From an uncultured Rhodopila sp. (lineage in GTDB: Bacteria; Pseudomonadota; Alphaproteobacteria; Acetobacterales; Acetobacteraceae): a stretch of DNA of 64,000 bases. The position numbers were made by a program, and so were the translations under genes. Location of the stretch: NCBI GenBank assembly GCA_903851415.1, contig CAINOE010000084.1, forward strand, positions 1 through 64,000. Reading direction: 5' to 3'. Below are positions 34,414 to 43,532 of this stretch, piece by piece (within the stretch, counting starts at the first letter, position 1; the number at the start of each line of letters is the position of its first letter). The notes below the pieces were generated by a model. The model searched no databases. It was not told where the DNA came from and was given only the letters and a program-made list of their open reading frames with translations.

Positions 34414-34959
34414 CTATGCGTCGACCAGCGCGGGCGCGGTCGCCCGTTCGGCGTCGAGTGTCGCGGCCACGGCATGCACCACGGCGGCGATGCGGACCGT
34501 GGCCTGCACCTGTTCCGCTGTTATTCCGTGCTGGCGCACGGCGCGCTCATGGCTTTCCATGCACATGCCGCAGCCGTTGATGGCGGAGACGGCGAGCGAC
34601 CACAGTTCGAAGGTCGCCTTGTCCACCCCGGGCTTGGCCATGACGTTCATCCGCAGCTTCGCCGGCAGCGACGGGTAGTCGCCGCCCACGAGGTGGGTAA
34701 AGCGGTAGTAGACGTTGTTCATCGCCATGATCGAGGCGGCGGCCTTGGCGGCATTCAGCGCCTCGGGCGACAGGCGGGGGCCGAATTCGGCGATGATCGC
34801 TTCGGTGACAACGGGACTGCGCGAGGCGAGGGCGGAGACGACGAACGCGCCGGCGCGCTGTTCCTCGGACAACACCGGTTCGGTCGCGAGGGAGCCGAGG
34901 TTCAGGCGGATGTCCTTCGCGTAGTCGGGGAGGGCGGATTTCAGGTGTTCGAGGGACAT
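34414..34959 (-). CDS. ahpD: AhpD, alkylhydroperoxidase
   Basis: This 181-aa protein contains the AhpD active site [21 protein letters not shown] with CxxC and the following His. AhpD reduces AhpC or peroxides using thiols. I chose [21 protein letters not shown] at 34959 after a GGAGG-like site; the longer upstream frame reads the palindrome. It lies downstream of ahpC, separated by a palindromic repeat. Confidence 0.95.
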   Translation of the reverse strand: MSLEHLKSALPDYAKDIRLNLGSLATEPVLSEEQRAGAFVVSALASRSPVVTEAIIAEFGPRLSPEALNAAKAAASIMAMNNVYYRFTHLVGGDYPSLPAKLRMNVMAKPGVDKATFELWSLAVSAINGCGMCMESHERAVRQHGITAEQVQATVRIAAVVHAVAATLDAERATAPALVDA

Positions 34960-34998
34960 GGGAGGTCTTTCGGTATGACTGGCGGGCGAAAACGGATA

Positions 34999-35087
34999 CT
35001 CACCGTCATGGCCGGGCTTGTCCCGGCCATCTGCGCATCCCCGTCGAAGCGTGGATGGCCGGGACACGCCCGGCGATGACGGTGAGG
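34999..35087. repeat. Palindromic repeat between ahpC and ahpD
   Basis: Arms CTCACCGTCATGGCCGGGC and its complement at about 35068-35087, each continuing into a GTCCCGGCCATC / GATGGCCGGGAC half, flank a 20-nt loop. It could set the relative amounts of ahpC and ahpD mRNA, as REP elements do elsewhere. Confidence 0.85.
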
Positions 35088-35163
35088 GTTTGGCCGGCTG
35101 ATGACGGCAACGGCATGGTGGCCCGCCGAGACGCAACGGGCCACCCTGGTTATGCGGAGGAAA

Positions 35164-35718
35164 TCAAGCCGCGGGGCGCAGAACCTCTTCGCCCTTGTTC
35201 CAGTTGCACGGGCACAGTTCATCGGTCTGCAGCGCGTCGAGCACGCGCAGCACCTCGGCGGGGTTGCGGCCGACGGAAAGGTCGTTCACCGCGGCGTAGC
35301 GGATGATGCCCTCGGGATCGACCAGGAAGGTCGCGCGCAGCGCCACGCCTTCGGTTTTGTCCAGCACGCCCGTCGCCGTGGACAGTTCGCGCCGCACGTC
35401 CGCCAGCATCGGAATCTCCAGGCCACGCAGATCCTCGTGGTGCAGGCGCCAGTTCAGGTGGACGAACTCGCTGTCGATCGAAACGCCGTACACCACCGTG
35501 TCGCGGTCCGCGAAGTCGCCCGCCAGCTTGCTGAACGCAACGATTTCGGTCGGGCAAACGAACGTGAAATCCTTCGGCCAGAAAAATACCAGCTTCCACT
35601 TGCCGGCATCGGAGTCCGAGGTGATCTCGGTGAACGCGGTGTTCAGTTTCAGGCCATCCGGACCGCCCTTGACGGCTTTGACGGCAAACGAAGGAAACGT
35701 ATCGCCAACAGTCAACAT
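35164..35718 (-). CDS. ahpC: AhpC-type peroxiredoxin
   Basis: This 184-aa two-cysteine peroxiredoxin has the peroxidatic Cys55 in FFWPKDFTFVCPTEIVAF and resolving cysteines in DELCPCNW (169/171). It reduces hydrogen peroxide and organic peroxides, recycled here probably by AhpD since no AhpF is adjacent. The ATG at 35718 has GGAGAAACCTC upstream. It is divergent from oxyR. Confidence 0.95.
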   Translation of the reverse strand: MLTVGDTFPSFAVKAVKGGPDGLKLNTAFTEITSDSDAGKWKLVFFWPKDFTFVCPTEIVAFSKLAGDFADRDTVVYGVSIDSEFVHLNWRLHHEDLRGLEIPMLADVRRELSTATGVLDKTEGVALRATFLVDPEGIIRYAAVNDLSVGRNPAEVLRVLDALQTDELCPCNWNKGEEVLRPAA

Positions 35719-35759
35719 GTGAGGTTTCTCCAAGAGGATGATTGCTTGCCAGACAGTTG

Positions 35760-35784
35760 TGGCACAGCGTGTATGTTTGTGCCA
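35760..35784. promoter_or_regulatory. LysR-type inverted repeat in the ahpC-oxyR divergent promoter
   Basis: TGGCACA-N11-TGTGCCA is a perfect 7-bp inverted repeat, with arms spaced as LysR-type sites require. It lies 42 bp before the ahpC start and 36 bp before the oxyR start, and is the best candidate OxyR site. It does not match the E. coli ATAG consensus. Confidence 0.6.
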
Positions 35785-35819
35785 ATGGACGAAATTGGAG
35801 ATTTTGATCGAGAAAGCCG

Positions 35820-36740
35820 ATGACTCCGCTGCCCAGCCCGCAACAGCTCCGCTACCTCGTGGCACTCGCCGAGAGCCGCCATTTCGGCCGCGCCGCGCAA
35901 GCCTGCTCGGTCACCCAGTCCACCCTGTCGGCCGGCCTGCTGGCGCTGGAGCGGCAACTGGATACGCATATTCTCGATCGCGCCGCCGGGCGTCACGTGG
36001 TCTTCACGCCGCTGGGGCTGGAACTGGTGGAGCGCGCGCGCACCGCGCTGGCGTCGCTGGAGGCGGTGGCGGAAGCGGTCATGGCGGCGCGCGAGCCGAT
36101 GGGCGGGCCGTTGCGGATGGGGGTCATCCCGACCATCGGCCCGTTCCTGCTGCCGCGGCTGATGCCGGCGTTGCGCCACGCCTTCCCCCGCCTCAAGCTC
36201 TACCTGCGCGAAGACACCACCGCGCAACTGGCCGATCGGCTGAGCACGAGCCGGCTGGATCTGCTGCTGCTGGCGCTGCCGTGCGATTGCTCGGGGGCGG
36301 AGGCGATGCCGGTGGCGCGCGATGCCTTCTTGGTGGCGCTGCCGCCCGGGCATCGTCTGGCGGGCGAGGCGGAGATTCCTGCCTCCGCCCTGACGACTGA
36401 GCGCCTGCTGCTGCTGGAGGACGGGCACTGCCTGCGCGACCAGGCGCTCGCGGTTTGCGGCCTGCTGGGGCGGGACCGCGGCGACCAGGACGGGTTTGCG
36501 GCCACCAGCCTGCATACGCTGGTGCAGATGGTGGCGAGCGGGCTGGGCGTGACCTTGCTGCCGCGCCTGGCGGTCGCGGCCGGCATCGCAGAGGACACCG
36601 GCGTGGTGCTGCGGCCGCTGGCGGGGGCGGGGGCCTGGCGGACGCTCGGGCTGGCATGGCGGCCGAACGCGCCGCGGGCGGCGGATTATCGGGCGCTGGC
36701 CTCGCATCTGGCTGAGATCTGCCGGGAGGCGCTGCTTTGA
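35820..36740 (+). CDS. oxyR: OxyR, peroxide-sensing LysR regulator
   Basis: This 306-aa protein has an N-terminal helix-turn-helix (PQQLRYLVALAESRHFGRAAQACSVTQSTLSAGLLALE). The redox loop LEDGHCLRDQALAVC places Cys204 and Cys213 at the same spacing as C199/C208 of E. coli OxyR. Peroxide should form the disulfide and switch on ahpC. It is divergent from ahpC over a 101-bp promoter region. Confidence 0.95.
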   Translation: MTPLPSPQQLRYLVALAESRHFGRAAQACSVTQSTLSAGLLALERQLDTHILDRAAGRHVVFTPLGLELVERARTALASLEAVAEAVMAAREPMGGPLRMGVIPTIGPFLLPRLMPALRHAFPRLKLYLREDTTAQLADRLSTSRLDLLLLALPCDCSGAEAMPVARDAFLVALPPGHRLAGEAEIPASALTTERLLLLEDGHCLRDQALAVCGLLGRDRGDQDGFAATSLHTLVQMVASGLGVTLLPRLAVAAGIAEDTGVVLRPLAGAGAWRTLGLAWRPNAPRAADYRALASHLAEICREALL

Positions 36741-36822
36741 CCAGGCCATCACGCAGGAACGATTTGCTTTCGGATGCCGCAAGCGCGCACTTCGCAGCTG
36801 GGTTTGGCCCGGGAGAGGCTCG

Positions 36823-37227
36823 ATGAAGGCTTGGATTTTGGTCGCTTCGGTGCTGGCGGCGGGCGCGGCGATGCCGGCATTGGCACAGACCGAGACTTAC
36901 GAGACGCCGCAATACGCGCCGGCGCAACCGTCCGTGCTTGATCCGAATTACGGGCTGCCGTCGTTCGGCATGCCGGGCTCCGAACTGCCTCAGCAGCGAA
37001 CCCAGGCGCCGGAGCCGGTGGCGCCGGAGAAGCCGGACTTCTTCAAGTTTCAGACTGATTTTACCCTGCCCCAAGCCGCGGGTGCGACGGATTTCACTTT
37101 CCCGAAAGCCGCGGGCTCGACGGCGGGCGACACCCCTGCTGCCGCGACCATGGAGACGCCGCAGTATACTACGACGGAGGGTGGCACCACCGGCAGCGAC
37201 ACGATCGCCGACGACGATACGAAGTAG
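36823..37227 (+). CDS. Secreted Pro/Thr-rich protein, function unknown
   Basis: This 134-aa protein has a clear Sec signal (MKAWILVASVLAAGAAMPALAQ) and a low-complexity mature part. Two units of the type ETYETPQY / METPQYTTT occur, as do DFTLPQAAGATDFTFPKAAGST repeats. No known domain. It is probably periplasmic or exported. Confidence 0.7.
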   Translation: MKAWILVASVLAAGAAMPALAQTETYETPQYAPAQPSVLDPNYGLPSFGMPGSELPQQRTQAPEPVAPEKPDFFKFQTDFTLPQAAGATDFTFPKAAGSTAGDTPAAATMETPQYTTTEGGTTGSDTIADDDTK

Positions 37228-37288
37228 GCAGCGACCCCGTCGGCCAAATTCAGCAACGAGATCGGCCTGATCCGACCGGACAGGATCC

Positions 37289-37858
37289 CTATTTCGGCGC
37301 CTGCGGCCCCGTGCCGGCCGTGACATCGACAGGCCGGTGCGGATATATCGGCCAGTGAATGGCCTTGAACGGCAGCCCGCCGACACGACCGGCGGCATGC
37401 AGAAGCGACCAGGCGATCCCGCAGACCAGCAGGATCACGATGATTGTCTCCGCCGGCGAACCGGTGCGGCAGACCGGCAATCCCCAGGTTCGGCGCATGG
37501 GCCAGGCCAGCCTCAACCCGCGCGGGGTGAGCATGTCCGCCGCCAAATGCGACAGGTAGCCGATCGCCAGGGCGGACACCGCGCCTCGGCGGCTGCCCGC
37601 GTGTGCCAGCAGCGCGATCAGCACGACCACCGCCACCGCGGAATGGGTGATGCCGCGATGGCCCAGCACCGCTGCGATCACGGACGACACCGGCCGCGCC
37701 CGCCGGCCGACCCAGGATTGCGGATGGTCGATGTCCGGCAGCAGCGAGCCGGCGGCGGCCAGGCCGAGATAGACCGGATCTGCCGGCGACAGGTGCAGGA
37801 CGGGCGCCGCCGCTATCCACGCCGCAAGGCCGACGATCACATGTGACCTTGCCATCAT
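37289..37858 (-). CDS. YdjM-family membrane metal-dependent hydrolase
   Basis: This 189-aa membrane protein shows the YdjM/DUF457 pattern. It has an N-terminal MMARSHVIVGL, then GSLLPDIDHPQSWVG, HRGITHSA and YLSHLAADMLTPRGL with His and Asp metal ligands. Several hydrophobic helices are present. Family members are predicted membrane-bound hydrolases with unclear substrates. Divergent from the next membrane protein. Confidence 0.88.
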   Translation of the reverse strand: MMARSHVIVGLAAWIAAAPVLHLSPADPVYLGLAAAGSLLPDIDHPQSWVGRRARPVSSVIAAVLGHRGITHSAVAVVVLIALLAHAGSRRGAVSALAIGYLSHLAADMLTPRGLRLAWPMRRTWGLPVCRTGSPAETIIVILLVCGIAWSLLHAAGRVGGLPFKAIHWPIYPHRPVDVTAGTGPQAPK

Positions 37859-38009
37859 GAGGCGGAGCTACACGGGCTGCCTCGGCAAGGCAACGGCCGG
37901 ACCTGCCGTTCGCGGCATCGGGTCTGCCAGAGTGCAACCTGAACGCATTCCGCGTGTTGTCGTCGGCACTCAAGGATCAAGTTTCGCTCACATCAGGGAG
38001 TTTGCCGCC

Positions 38010-38597
38010 GTGGATGGAATGGTCGAATCCGCTTCGCTGTCCGAACACCCGTACGCGGGTGAGAACACCGAACCCGTCATCCAGCCCCGGACCCGGGCGG
38101 GTATCGGCCGCTTCATCCTGCGGGAATCACCGCATATCGCCATGCTTCTGCTGGCGTTCGCCGGCATCAGCTTCCCGGTGCCGGCCAATTACTGGCTGAT
38201 CGTGACGCCGATATTCGGGCTTATCAGCATTGTTTCCGGCTGGTCGCATTTCGCCAGCGCTCAGGCGAAGCTGCGCATGGTCTGCCTGCAGGCACTGAGC
38301 TGGAGCGCACTCGTTCTGGCGATCTACGCGCTTTACAACAACGGCTCGCAGGGTGTTCTGAACGCCAACGGTATTTCCCTGGCAATGATCACGCTGCTGG
38401 CGCTGGGCACCTTCCTCGCCGGCCTGCACGCTCATTCCTGGCGCACCTGCGTCGTCGGCATCATCCTGTTCATCACGGTTCCGGCGCTCGGCTGGATCGA
38501 CCAGGTCTCGATCCTTCTGGTTGTCGGCGCGCTGCTGATCGTGGCTGTGGCCGCCGGGACCTGGTTCATTTCCGAGCGCAACGCGGCGGAAGTCTAA
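38010..38597 (+). CDS. Inner-membrane protein, function unknown
   Basis: This protein of about 195 aa has a soluble N-terminus of about 45 residues, then six hydrophobic segments (for example IAMLLLAFAGISFPVPANYW, VSILLVVGALLIVAVAAGTWF). I prefer the GTG at 38010 because AGGGAG lies 9 nt upstream; ATG 38019 is possible. The frame is open back to 37857, but that part lacks features. No known domain recognised. Confidence 0.65.
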   Translation: MDGMVESASLSEHPYAGENTEPVIQPRTRAGIGRFILRESPHIAMLLLAFAGISFPVPANYWLIVTPIFGLISIVSGWSHFASAQAKLRMVCLQALSWSALVLAIYALYNNGSQGVLNANGISLAMITLLALGTFLAGLHAHSWRTCVVGIILFITVPALGWIDQVSILLVVGALLIVAVAAGTWFISERNAAEV

Positions 38598-38665
38598 CTC
38601 CGGCTGCGTTGGCGCGGGATTCTTTGGTGGCCGGAACGGGCGGAGCGTGACACGGTGCGGCCGCC

Positions 38666-40315
38666 ATGCTCCGTCTTACCGAACTGAAGCTACCGCTCGA
38701 CCATCCGCCCGAGGCTTTGCGCGGCGCCATTCTGGTTCGGCTGGGAGTCGCGGCGGAGGATCTTCTGTCCTTCACGGTGGTCCGCCGCGGTTATGACGCA
38801 CGGCGGCGGTCCGCGATAAGCCTGGTGTATGCGGTGGATGCGTCGCTGCGGGACGAGGCCGCCGCGTTGGCCCACTGCGCCGGCAATCCGCGGGTCAACC
38901 CGGCGCCCGGCACGCAGTATCGCCTCCCTTTTCATGTGGACTTTCCGCCGGAGCGGCCGGTGGTCGTCGGCACCGGTCCGTGCGGTCTGATGGCGGCGCT
39001 GACCCTGGCGCAGATGGGGTTCCGGCCGCTGATCCTGGAACGCGGTAAGCTGGTCCGCGAACGCACCCGCGATACCTGGGGCCTGTGGCGCCGCGGCGTG
39101 CTCGACCCCGAATCAAACGTGCAGTTCGGCGAGGGCGGTGCCGGCACGTTCTCCGACGGCAAGCTGTATTCCGGCATCAAAGATCACCGCGGCCTCGGGC
39201 GGCGGGTGCTGACGGAGTTCGTCGAGGCGGGCGCGCCGGAGGAAATCCTGTGGGTCTCCAAGCCGCACATTGGCACTTTCCGGCTGGTCACGGTGGTGGA
39301 GGGCATCCGGGCGAAGATCGAGGCGCTTGGCGGCGAGTATCGCTTCGGCGCGCGGGTGGACGATGTTGTGTTGGACGGGCAGCGGCGGGTGCGCGGCGTG
39401 GTGCTCGCCGACGGGTCGGAGATCTCAGCGTCGGCGGTGGTGCTGGCGATCGGGCACAGCGCGCGGGACACGTTCGGGATGCTGCACCGGCGGGGGGTGC
39501 ATATCGAGCCGAAGCCGTTCTCCGTCGGGGTGCGGATCGAGCATCCGCAATCTCTGATCGACCGCGCCCGGTTCGGCGGGTTCGCCGGGCATCCGCTGCT
39601 GGGCGCGGCGGACTACAAACTGGTGCACCATGCGAGCAACGGCCGTTCCGTCTATAGCTTTTGTATGTGCCCGGGAGGCCGGGTGGTCGCGGCGACGTCG
39701 GAGGCCGGGTGCGTCGCCACCAACGGCATGAGCCAGTATTCGCGCGCCGAGTTCAACGCCAATGCCGGGATCGTCTGCGGGATCACACCGGCGGACTATC
39801 CGGGCGATGCGCTGGCAGGAGTGGCGTATCAGCAGGAATGGGAGCGGCGCGCGTTCGAGGCCGGCGGTCGGTCGTATGCCGCCCCCGTGCAGACCGTCGG
39901 CGATCTGCTGGAGGGGCAGGCGTCGCGGGCGCTGGGGTCGGTTGTGCCGTCGTATAAGCCGGGAGTGGCGGTGGCGGATATGGCGGCGTGCCTGCCCGGG
40001 TTCGCGGTGGAGGCGATCCGGGAGGCTGTGGGGCGGTTTGCCCGGGAGATCCCCGGGTTCGCAATGCATGACGCCGTGCTGACGGGGGTGGAGACGCGGA
40101 CGTCGTCGCCGATACGGATCGTCCGGGGCGCGGATGGGCACAGCGTGAACACGCCCGGGCTGTTTCCGGCGGGGGAGGGGGCCGGGTACGCCGGGGGGAT
40201 TTTGTCGGCGGGGGTGGACGGGATTCGGGTGGCGGAGGCGGTGGCGTGCTGTTTGACCGGGGTTCCGGTGGTGGAGCGGATGACGCGGGGGGAGGGGGTT
40301 GGGGTTTATGGGTAG
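38666..40315 (+). CDS. NAD(P)/FAD-dependent dehydrogenase (COG2509-like)
   Basis: This 549-aa flavoprotein has the dinucleotide motif VVVGTGPCGLMAALTLAQMGF near residue 97, an EGGAGTFSDGKLYSGI substrate-side motif, and the C-terminal FPAGEGAGYAGGILSAGVDGIRVAEAV FAD segment. The N-terminal 90 residues form a small alpha-beta domain (LKLPLDHPPEALRGAILVRLGV). This architecture fits the COG2509 group of uncharacterised dehydrogenases. The physiological substrate is not known. Confidence 0.88.
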   Translation: MLRLTELKLPLDHPPEALRGAILVRLGVAAEDLLSFTVVRRGYDARRRSAISLVYAVDASLRDEAAALAHCAGNPRVNPAPGTQYRLPFHVDFPPERPVVVGTGPCGLMAALTLAQMGFRPLILERGKLVRERTRDTWGLWRRGVLDPESNVQFGEGGAGTFSDGKLYSGIKDHRGLGRRVLTEFVEAGAPEEILWVSKPHIGTFRLVTVVEGIRAKIEALGGEYRFGARVDDVVLDGQRRVRGVVLADGSEISASAVVLAIGHSARDTFGMLHRRGVHIEPKPFSVGVRIEHPQSLIDRARFGGFAGHPLLGAADYKLVHHASNGRSVYSFCMCPGGRVVAATSEAGCVATNGMSQYSRAEFNANAGIVCGITPADYPGDALAGVAYQQEWERRAFEAGGRSYAAPVQTVGDLLEGQASRALGSVVPSYKPGVAVADMAACLPGFAVEAIREAVGRFAREIPGFAMHDAVLTGVETRTSSPIRIVRGADGHSVNTPGLFPAGEGAGYAGGILSAGVDGIRVAEAVACCLTGVPVVERMTRGEGVGVYG

Positions 40316-40505
40316 GGATAACAGAGTGCGGGATGAGGCCCCTCAATACGGCCCTCGTCTGATGTTTGTGGGAAATCAGATTGGCCCGTGGCGAATGGCC
40401 GTGAGCACGACCAACTCAGTCCGCACAGATCGAGCACGGTCAACAGCGATGCCGCTCGCGACTGCGAAGGCGTCCGGCAAGCCCAAACGGCTGCGCAGCA
40501 CGGAC

Positions 40506-41570
40506 TTAATGATCAAGCCACGTGTCAAAGCGCTGGCGCAATTTGGGGTGGTTGTCGTGCCAGAAACCGGAATCGATGCGAAGGGCGCCGTTTTGGTTGG
40601 CCGGGTTTGCCGGTGATATCGCCAGCAGATCGGGCGGCAGTCCGTCATTCAGCCCCTTGACCAGCCCGGAGTCGCCGCTTTGCCGCAGCAGGCGCGCCTC
40701 GATCGCCGGCATGCCCGTGAAGTACAGGAATTCCTCCGCCTGGCGCAGCGCGGCACTGCCCTTGGCGATCACCCAACTGTCCATCTCATACAGGCTGCCG
40801 GCGAACTGCAGCCCGAAGCTGCGGTGCCCGGTCTCCCCGGCGGTGGCGATCTGGCCGCTCGGCGCGCTGGTCATCAGCACATCGCCGGAGGCGAGGATCT
40901 TCGCCGCGTCCGGCTCGGACGACCACCAGACGATATACGGCTTGAGTTGGTCGAGCTTGCGGAAAGCGCGGTCCTGGCCGTCGGCCGAGGCCAGGGTCCG
41001 GTAGACATCGCCCGCCGCGACGCCGTCCGCCATCAGCGCGATCTCGAGGTTGCCGCGCACGCTTTTGCGCAGGCCGCGCTTGCCGGGATATTTCGCCACG
41101 TCCCAGAAATCCGTCCAGGACGGCGTTATCGGCAGCTTGTCCTTGTCCCAGGCCAGCGCGGTGTCGATGACGACCGCGCCCAGCCCGCAATCGCTGACCG
41201 CCTGCGGCGCGTAATGCTCCTTGCCGCCGATGGCGGACCAGTCGAGCTTCTCGAACAGGCCGCCGTCGCATCCCGCGGCGAGCTCGTCCGGGTCCACCAT
41301 GATCAGATCCCAGCCGTTGCCGGGCGCCTTGAGGCGGGTGCGCAGGGCATCCAGCCCGCCCTCCCAGACCTGCTGCACGACATGCACCTGGGTGGCCGCG
41401 GTGAAGGGCTGCACATAAGCGGCCTGGATCGACCGCTGCAGCGAGTCGTCCCGGGTGACGATGGTCAGGTGGTCCGTGCCGGCTTGGGAAGGCGGGCTGG
41501 CCAGGAGGGGGGTGGCGGCCGATGGCGCGGCAAGGAGCACCATGGCGGCCAGGAGCGTGCGGGCGGGCAT
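40506..41570 (-). CDS. Periplasmic substrate-binding protein, ABC transporter (polyamine/iron type)
   Basis: This 354-aa protein has a Sec signal (MPARTLLAAMVLLAAPSAATPLLA). The fold pattern is that of spermidine/putrescine-binding proteins (LTIVTRDDSLQRSIQAAYVQPFTAAT, WDLIMVDPDELAAGCDGGLFEKLDW, PKLRQRFDTWLDH). No permease or ATPase genes are next to it, so it is an orphan component or works with a distant transporter. The region 40316-40505 downstream holds no gene I recognise. Confidence 0.85.
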   Translation of the reverse strand: MPARTLLAAMVLLAAPSAATPLLASPPSQAGTDHLTIVTRDDSLQRSIQAAYVQPFTAATQVHVVQQVWEGGLDALRTRLKAPGNGWDLIMVDPDELAAGCDGGLFEKLDWSAIGGKEHYAPQAVSDCGLGAVVIDTALAWDKDKLPITPSWTDFWDVAKYPGKRGLRKSVRGNLEIALMADGVAAGDVYRTLASADGQDRAFRKLDQLKPYIVWWSSEPDAAKILASGDVLMTSAPSGQIATAGETGHRSFGLQFAGSLYEMDSWVIAKGSAALRQAEEFLYFTGMPAIEARLLRQSGDSGLVKGLNDGLPPDLLAISPANPANQNGALRIDSGFWHDNHPKLRQRFDTWLDH

Positions 41571-41742
41571 GAACAGTCTGATATCCGGCTTCCTGATGTC
41601 AGATAACGCTACAGGGCGCAGCCCTTTCGGGCAACGACCCCCCGTTAATTCCATCCGGGCAATTCGATCCGCGCGCCCCGGCGCTAACGGAATGTTAAGT
41701 TTTGCCCCGCATCATGCGGCTTTCCAGACGGAGAGACCGCCG

Positions 41743-43482
41743 ATGCCTGCGACCGACCTGATTGCCGCCACCTTCCAGTTGCTGCACGCCGGAAGCTGGC
41801 TCCAGGCCGAGGCGTCGGCGCAGGCGGTCCGGGAGGCCGAACCCGGGGATGCACAGGGGGATTTACTGGCGGGGCTGGCCATCGCGGCGATGGGTGAAGC
41901 GGAGCGCGCCGCCCCGCTGCTCGCCGCGGCCGCCGCGGCCCGGCCGGAGGCGGAGCATCCCTGCCGGGAGCTCGCGCGGCTGCGGCTGCCCTTGCCGCGG
42001 GCGCTGGTGGCGCGGCAGTTCCGCGCCTGCCTCGATCTGGCGCCCGCCGACAGCCGCCTGCGCCGCGCCTTTGCCGGGTTCCTGCTGGAGGCGGACGACC
42101 CGGAAGCGGCGGAGGCGGTGCTGGGGGGCATGCCGGGGGATGCGGCGGCGCAGCATTTGAAGGGTATGGCACGGACGGAGCTGAACCGGTTCGCCTCGGC
42201 GATCAGCAGCTTCAAGATCGCGGTGGCGCTGAACCCGTCGGCGGCGGCGAGCTGGTCGAATCTCGGCATCGTGCTGAAGGTGGAAGGCGAATTCCAGAAG
42301 GCGATCATCGCGCATGACCGCGCGGTGGCGCTGGAGCCGGAGAACCCGCAATTCCGCGTCAACCGGGCGGTGGCGCTGCTGCAGGCCGGGGCGTGGGAAC
42401 GGGCATGGCAGGATTACGAATACCGCATGGAATTGGCAGCGGTGCCGGGATTCGACCGGTCCCGCCTGCTGCCGACACTGGCGGGGGGCTTTCGACTGGC
42501 CGGCCGCACCGTGCTGGCGCTGCATGAGGAAGGCTTCGGCGACACGCTGCAATTCCTGCGCTACCTGCCGCTTCTGGCGGAACTCGGCGCACGGGTGATC
42601 GCCTGCGTGCCGCGGGAGCTTGTGCGGGTGATGGGCCTGGTCCCGGGAGTGGCCGAGGTGGTGACCGACGCCGCTGCGCTGCCGGCACATGATTATGTCT
42701 GCCCGATGTTCAGCCTGCCACGGGTCTTCAGCACCACCGTCGCGACCATCCCGCCGGTGCCGGATATGGCGTTCGATGGGGCGCTACCCCCTGCCCCGAC
42801 CCCGGACCGTCATTTCCCGGCCTGTCCGGGCCACCTATTGCGGCAGGTGCCTGCGGAGGTGGCCCGGGCAAGCCGGGCCATGACGGCCGGCGTCAACCCG
42901 GGCGACGAGGCCGCTGTTATCGGCGAAGATGCGGTCGACGGCGACGCTGCCGATGCGGAAACGCCCCGGCAGCCGCCGGGTCCGCCGCGGCGCATCGGTC
43001 TCGTCTGGGCCGGGCAGGCCCGGCCCACCGCTCCCGGCTTCCGCACGCTCGATCGGCGGCGCAGCGCGGGGCTGGCGGCGTTCGCGCCGCTCGCGCAGCT
43101 GCCCGGCATGACCTTCGTCAGTCTGCAGGCGGGGCCGCCCGCGCGGCAGCCGGCACCCGAGGGGCTGGTGCTGGAGGACGCGATGCCCGGGGTGACCGAT
43201 TTCCTCGACACCGCCGCGATCATCGCCACGCTGGACGCGGTGGTCAGCGTCGACACCAGCGTGGTGCATCTGGCCGGCCTGATGGGCAAGCCGGTGCTGC
43301 TGGCCGATCGCTACGACGGCTGCTGGCGCTGGCTGCACGGCCGCACCGACAGCCCATGGTACCCCCGTCTGCGCATTTTCCGTCAGGACAACCCCGGCGA
43401 CTGGTCCGGTCCCATGGCGCGCATCGCCGCTGCGCTGGACGCGGGGACCGTGTTCAGCGAGATTGTCACCGAACTGGCTTGA
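41743..43482 (+). CDS. TPR protein with C-terminal glycosyltransferase-9-like domain, interrupted in frame by a palindrome
   Basis: This 579-aa protein has tetratricopeptide repeats in the first half (for example AAASWSNLGIVLKVEGEFQKAIIAHDRAVALEPENPQFRVNRAVALL). The second half resembles ADP-heptose-type glycosyltransferases (LHEEGFGDTLQFLRYLPLLAELGARVIA ... VDTSVVHLAGLMGKPVLLADRY). Between the halves of the transferase, about 30-50 residues are encoded by a dispersed palindrome without breaking the frame. I chose ATG 41743. Such proteins often modify flagellin or surface glycans. Confidence 0.85.
   Translation: MPATDLIAATFQLLHAGSWLQAEASAQAVREAEPGDAQGDLLAGLAIAAMGEAERAAPLLAAAAAARPEAEHPCRELARLRLPLPRALVARQFRACLDLAPADSRLRRAFAGFLLEADDPEAAEAVLGGMPGDAAAQHLKGMARTELNRFASAISSFKIAVALNPSAAASWSNLGIVLKVEGEFQKAIIAHDRAVALEPENPQFRVNRAVALLQAGAWERAWQDYEYRMELAAVPGFDRSRLLPTLAGGFRLAGRTVLALHEEGFGDTLQFLRYLPLLAELGARVIACVPRELVRVMGLVPGVAEVVTDAAALPAHDYVCPMFSLPRVFSTTVATIPPVPDMAFDGALPPAPTPDRHFPACPGHLLRQVPAEVARASRAMTAGVNPGDEAAVIGEDAVDGDAADAETPRQPPGPPRRIGLVWAGQARPTAPGFRTLDRRRSAGLAAFAPLAQLPGMTFVSLQAGPPARQPAPEGLVLEDAMPGVTDFLDTAAIIATLDAVVSVDTSVVHLAGLMGKPVLLADRYDGCWRWLHGRTDSPWYPRLRIFRQDNPGDWSGPMARIAAALDAGTVFSEIVTELA
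42807..42887. repeat. Palindromic repeat inside the TPR-glycosyltransferase gene
   Basis: Arms CCGTCATTTCCCGGCCTGTC and GGCAAGCCGGGCCATGACGG flank the family loop (CACCTATTGCGGCAGG ... GGAGGTGG). In the gene frame it encodes DRHFPACPGHLLRQVPAEVA and the following residues, with no stop codon. Confidence 0.85.
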
Positions 43483-43532
43483 CCGGAGTGTCCATTGCCT
43501 GGAGACAGGCAGCTCCGGCCTGGCTCGGATGA

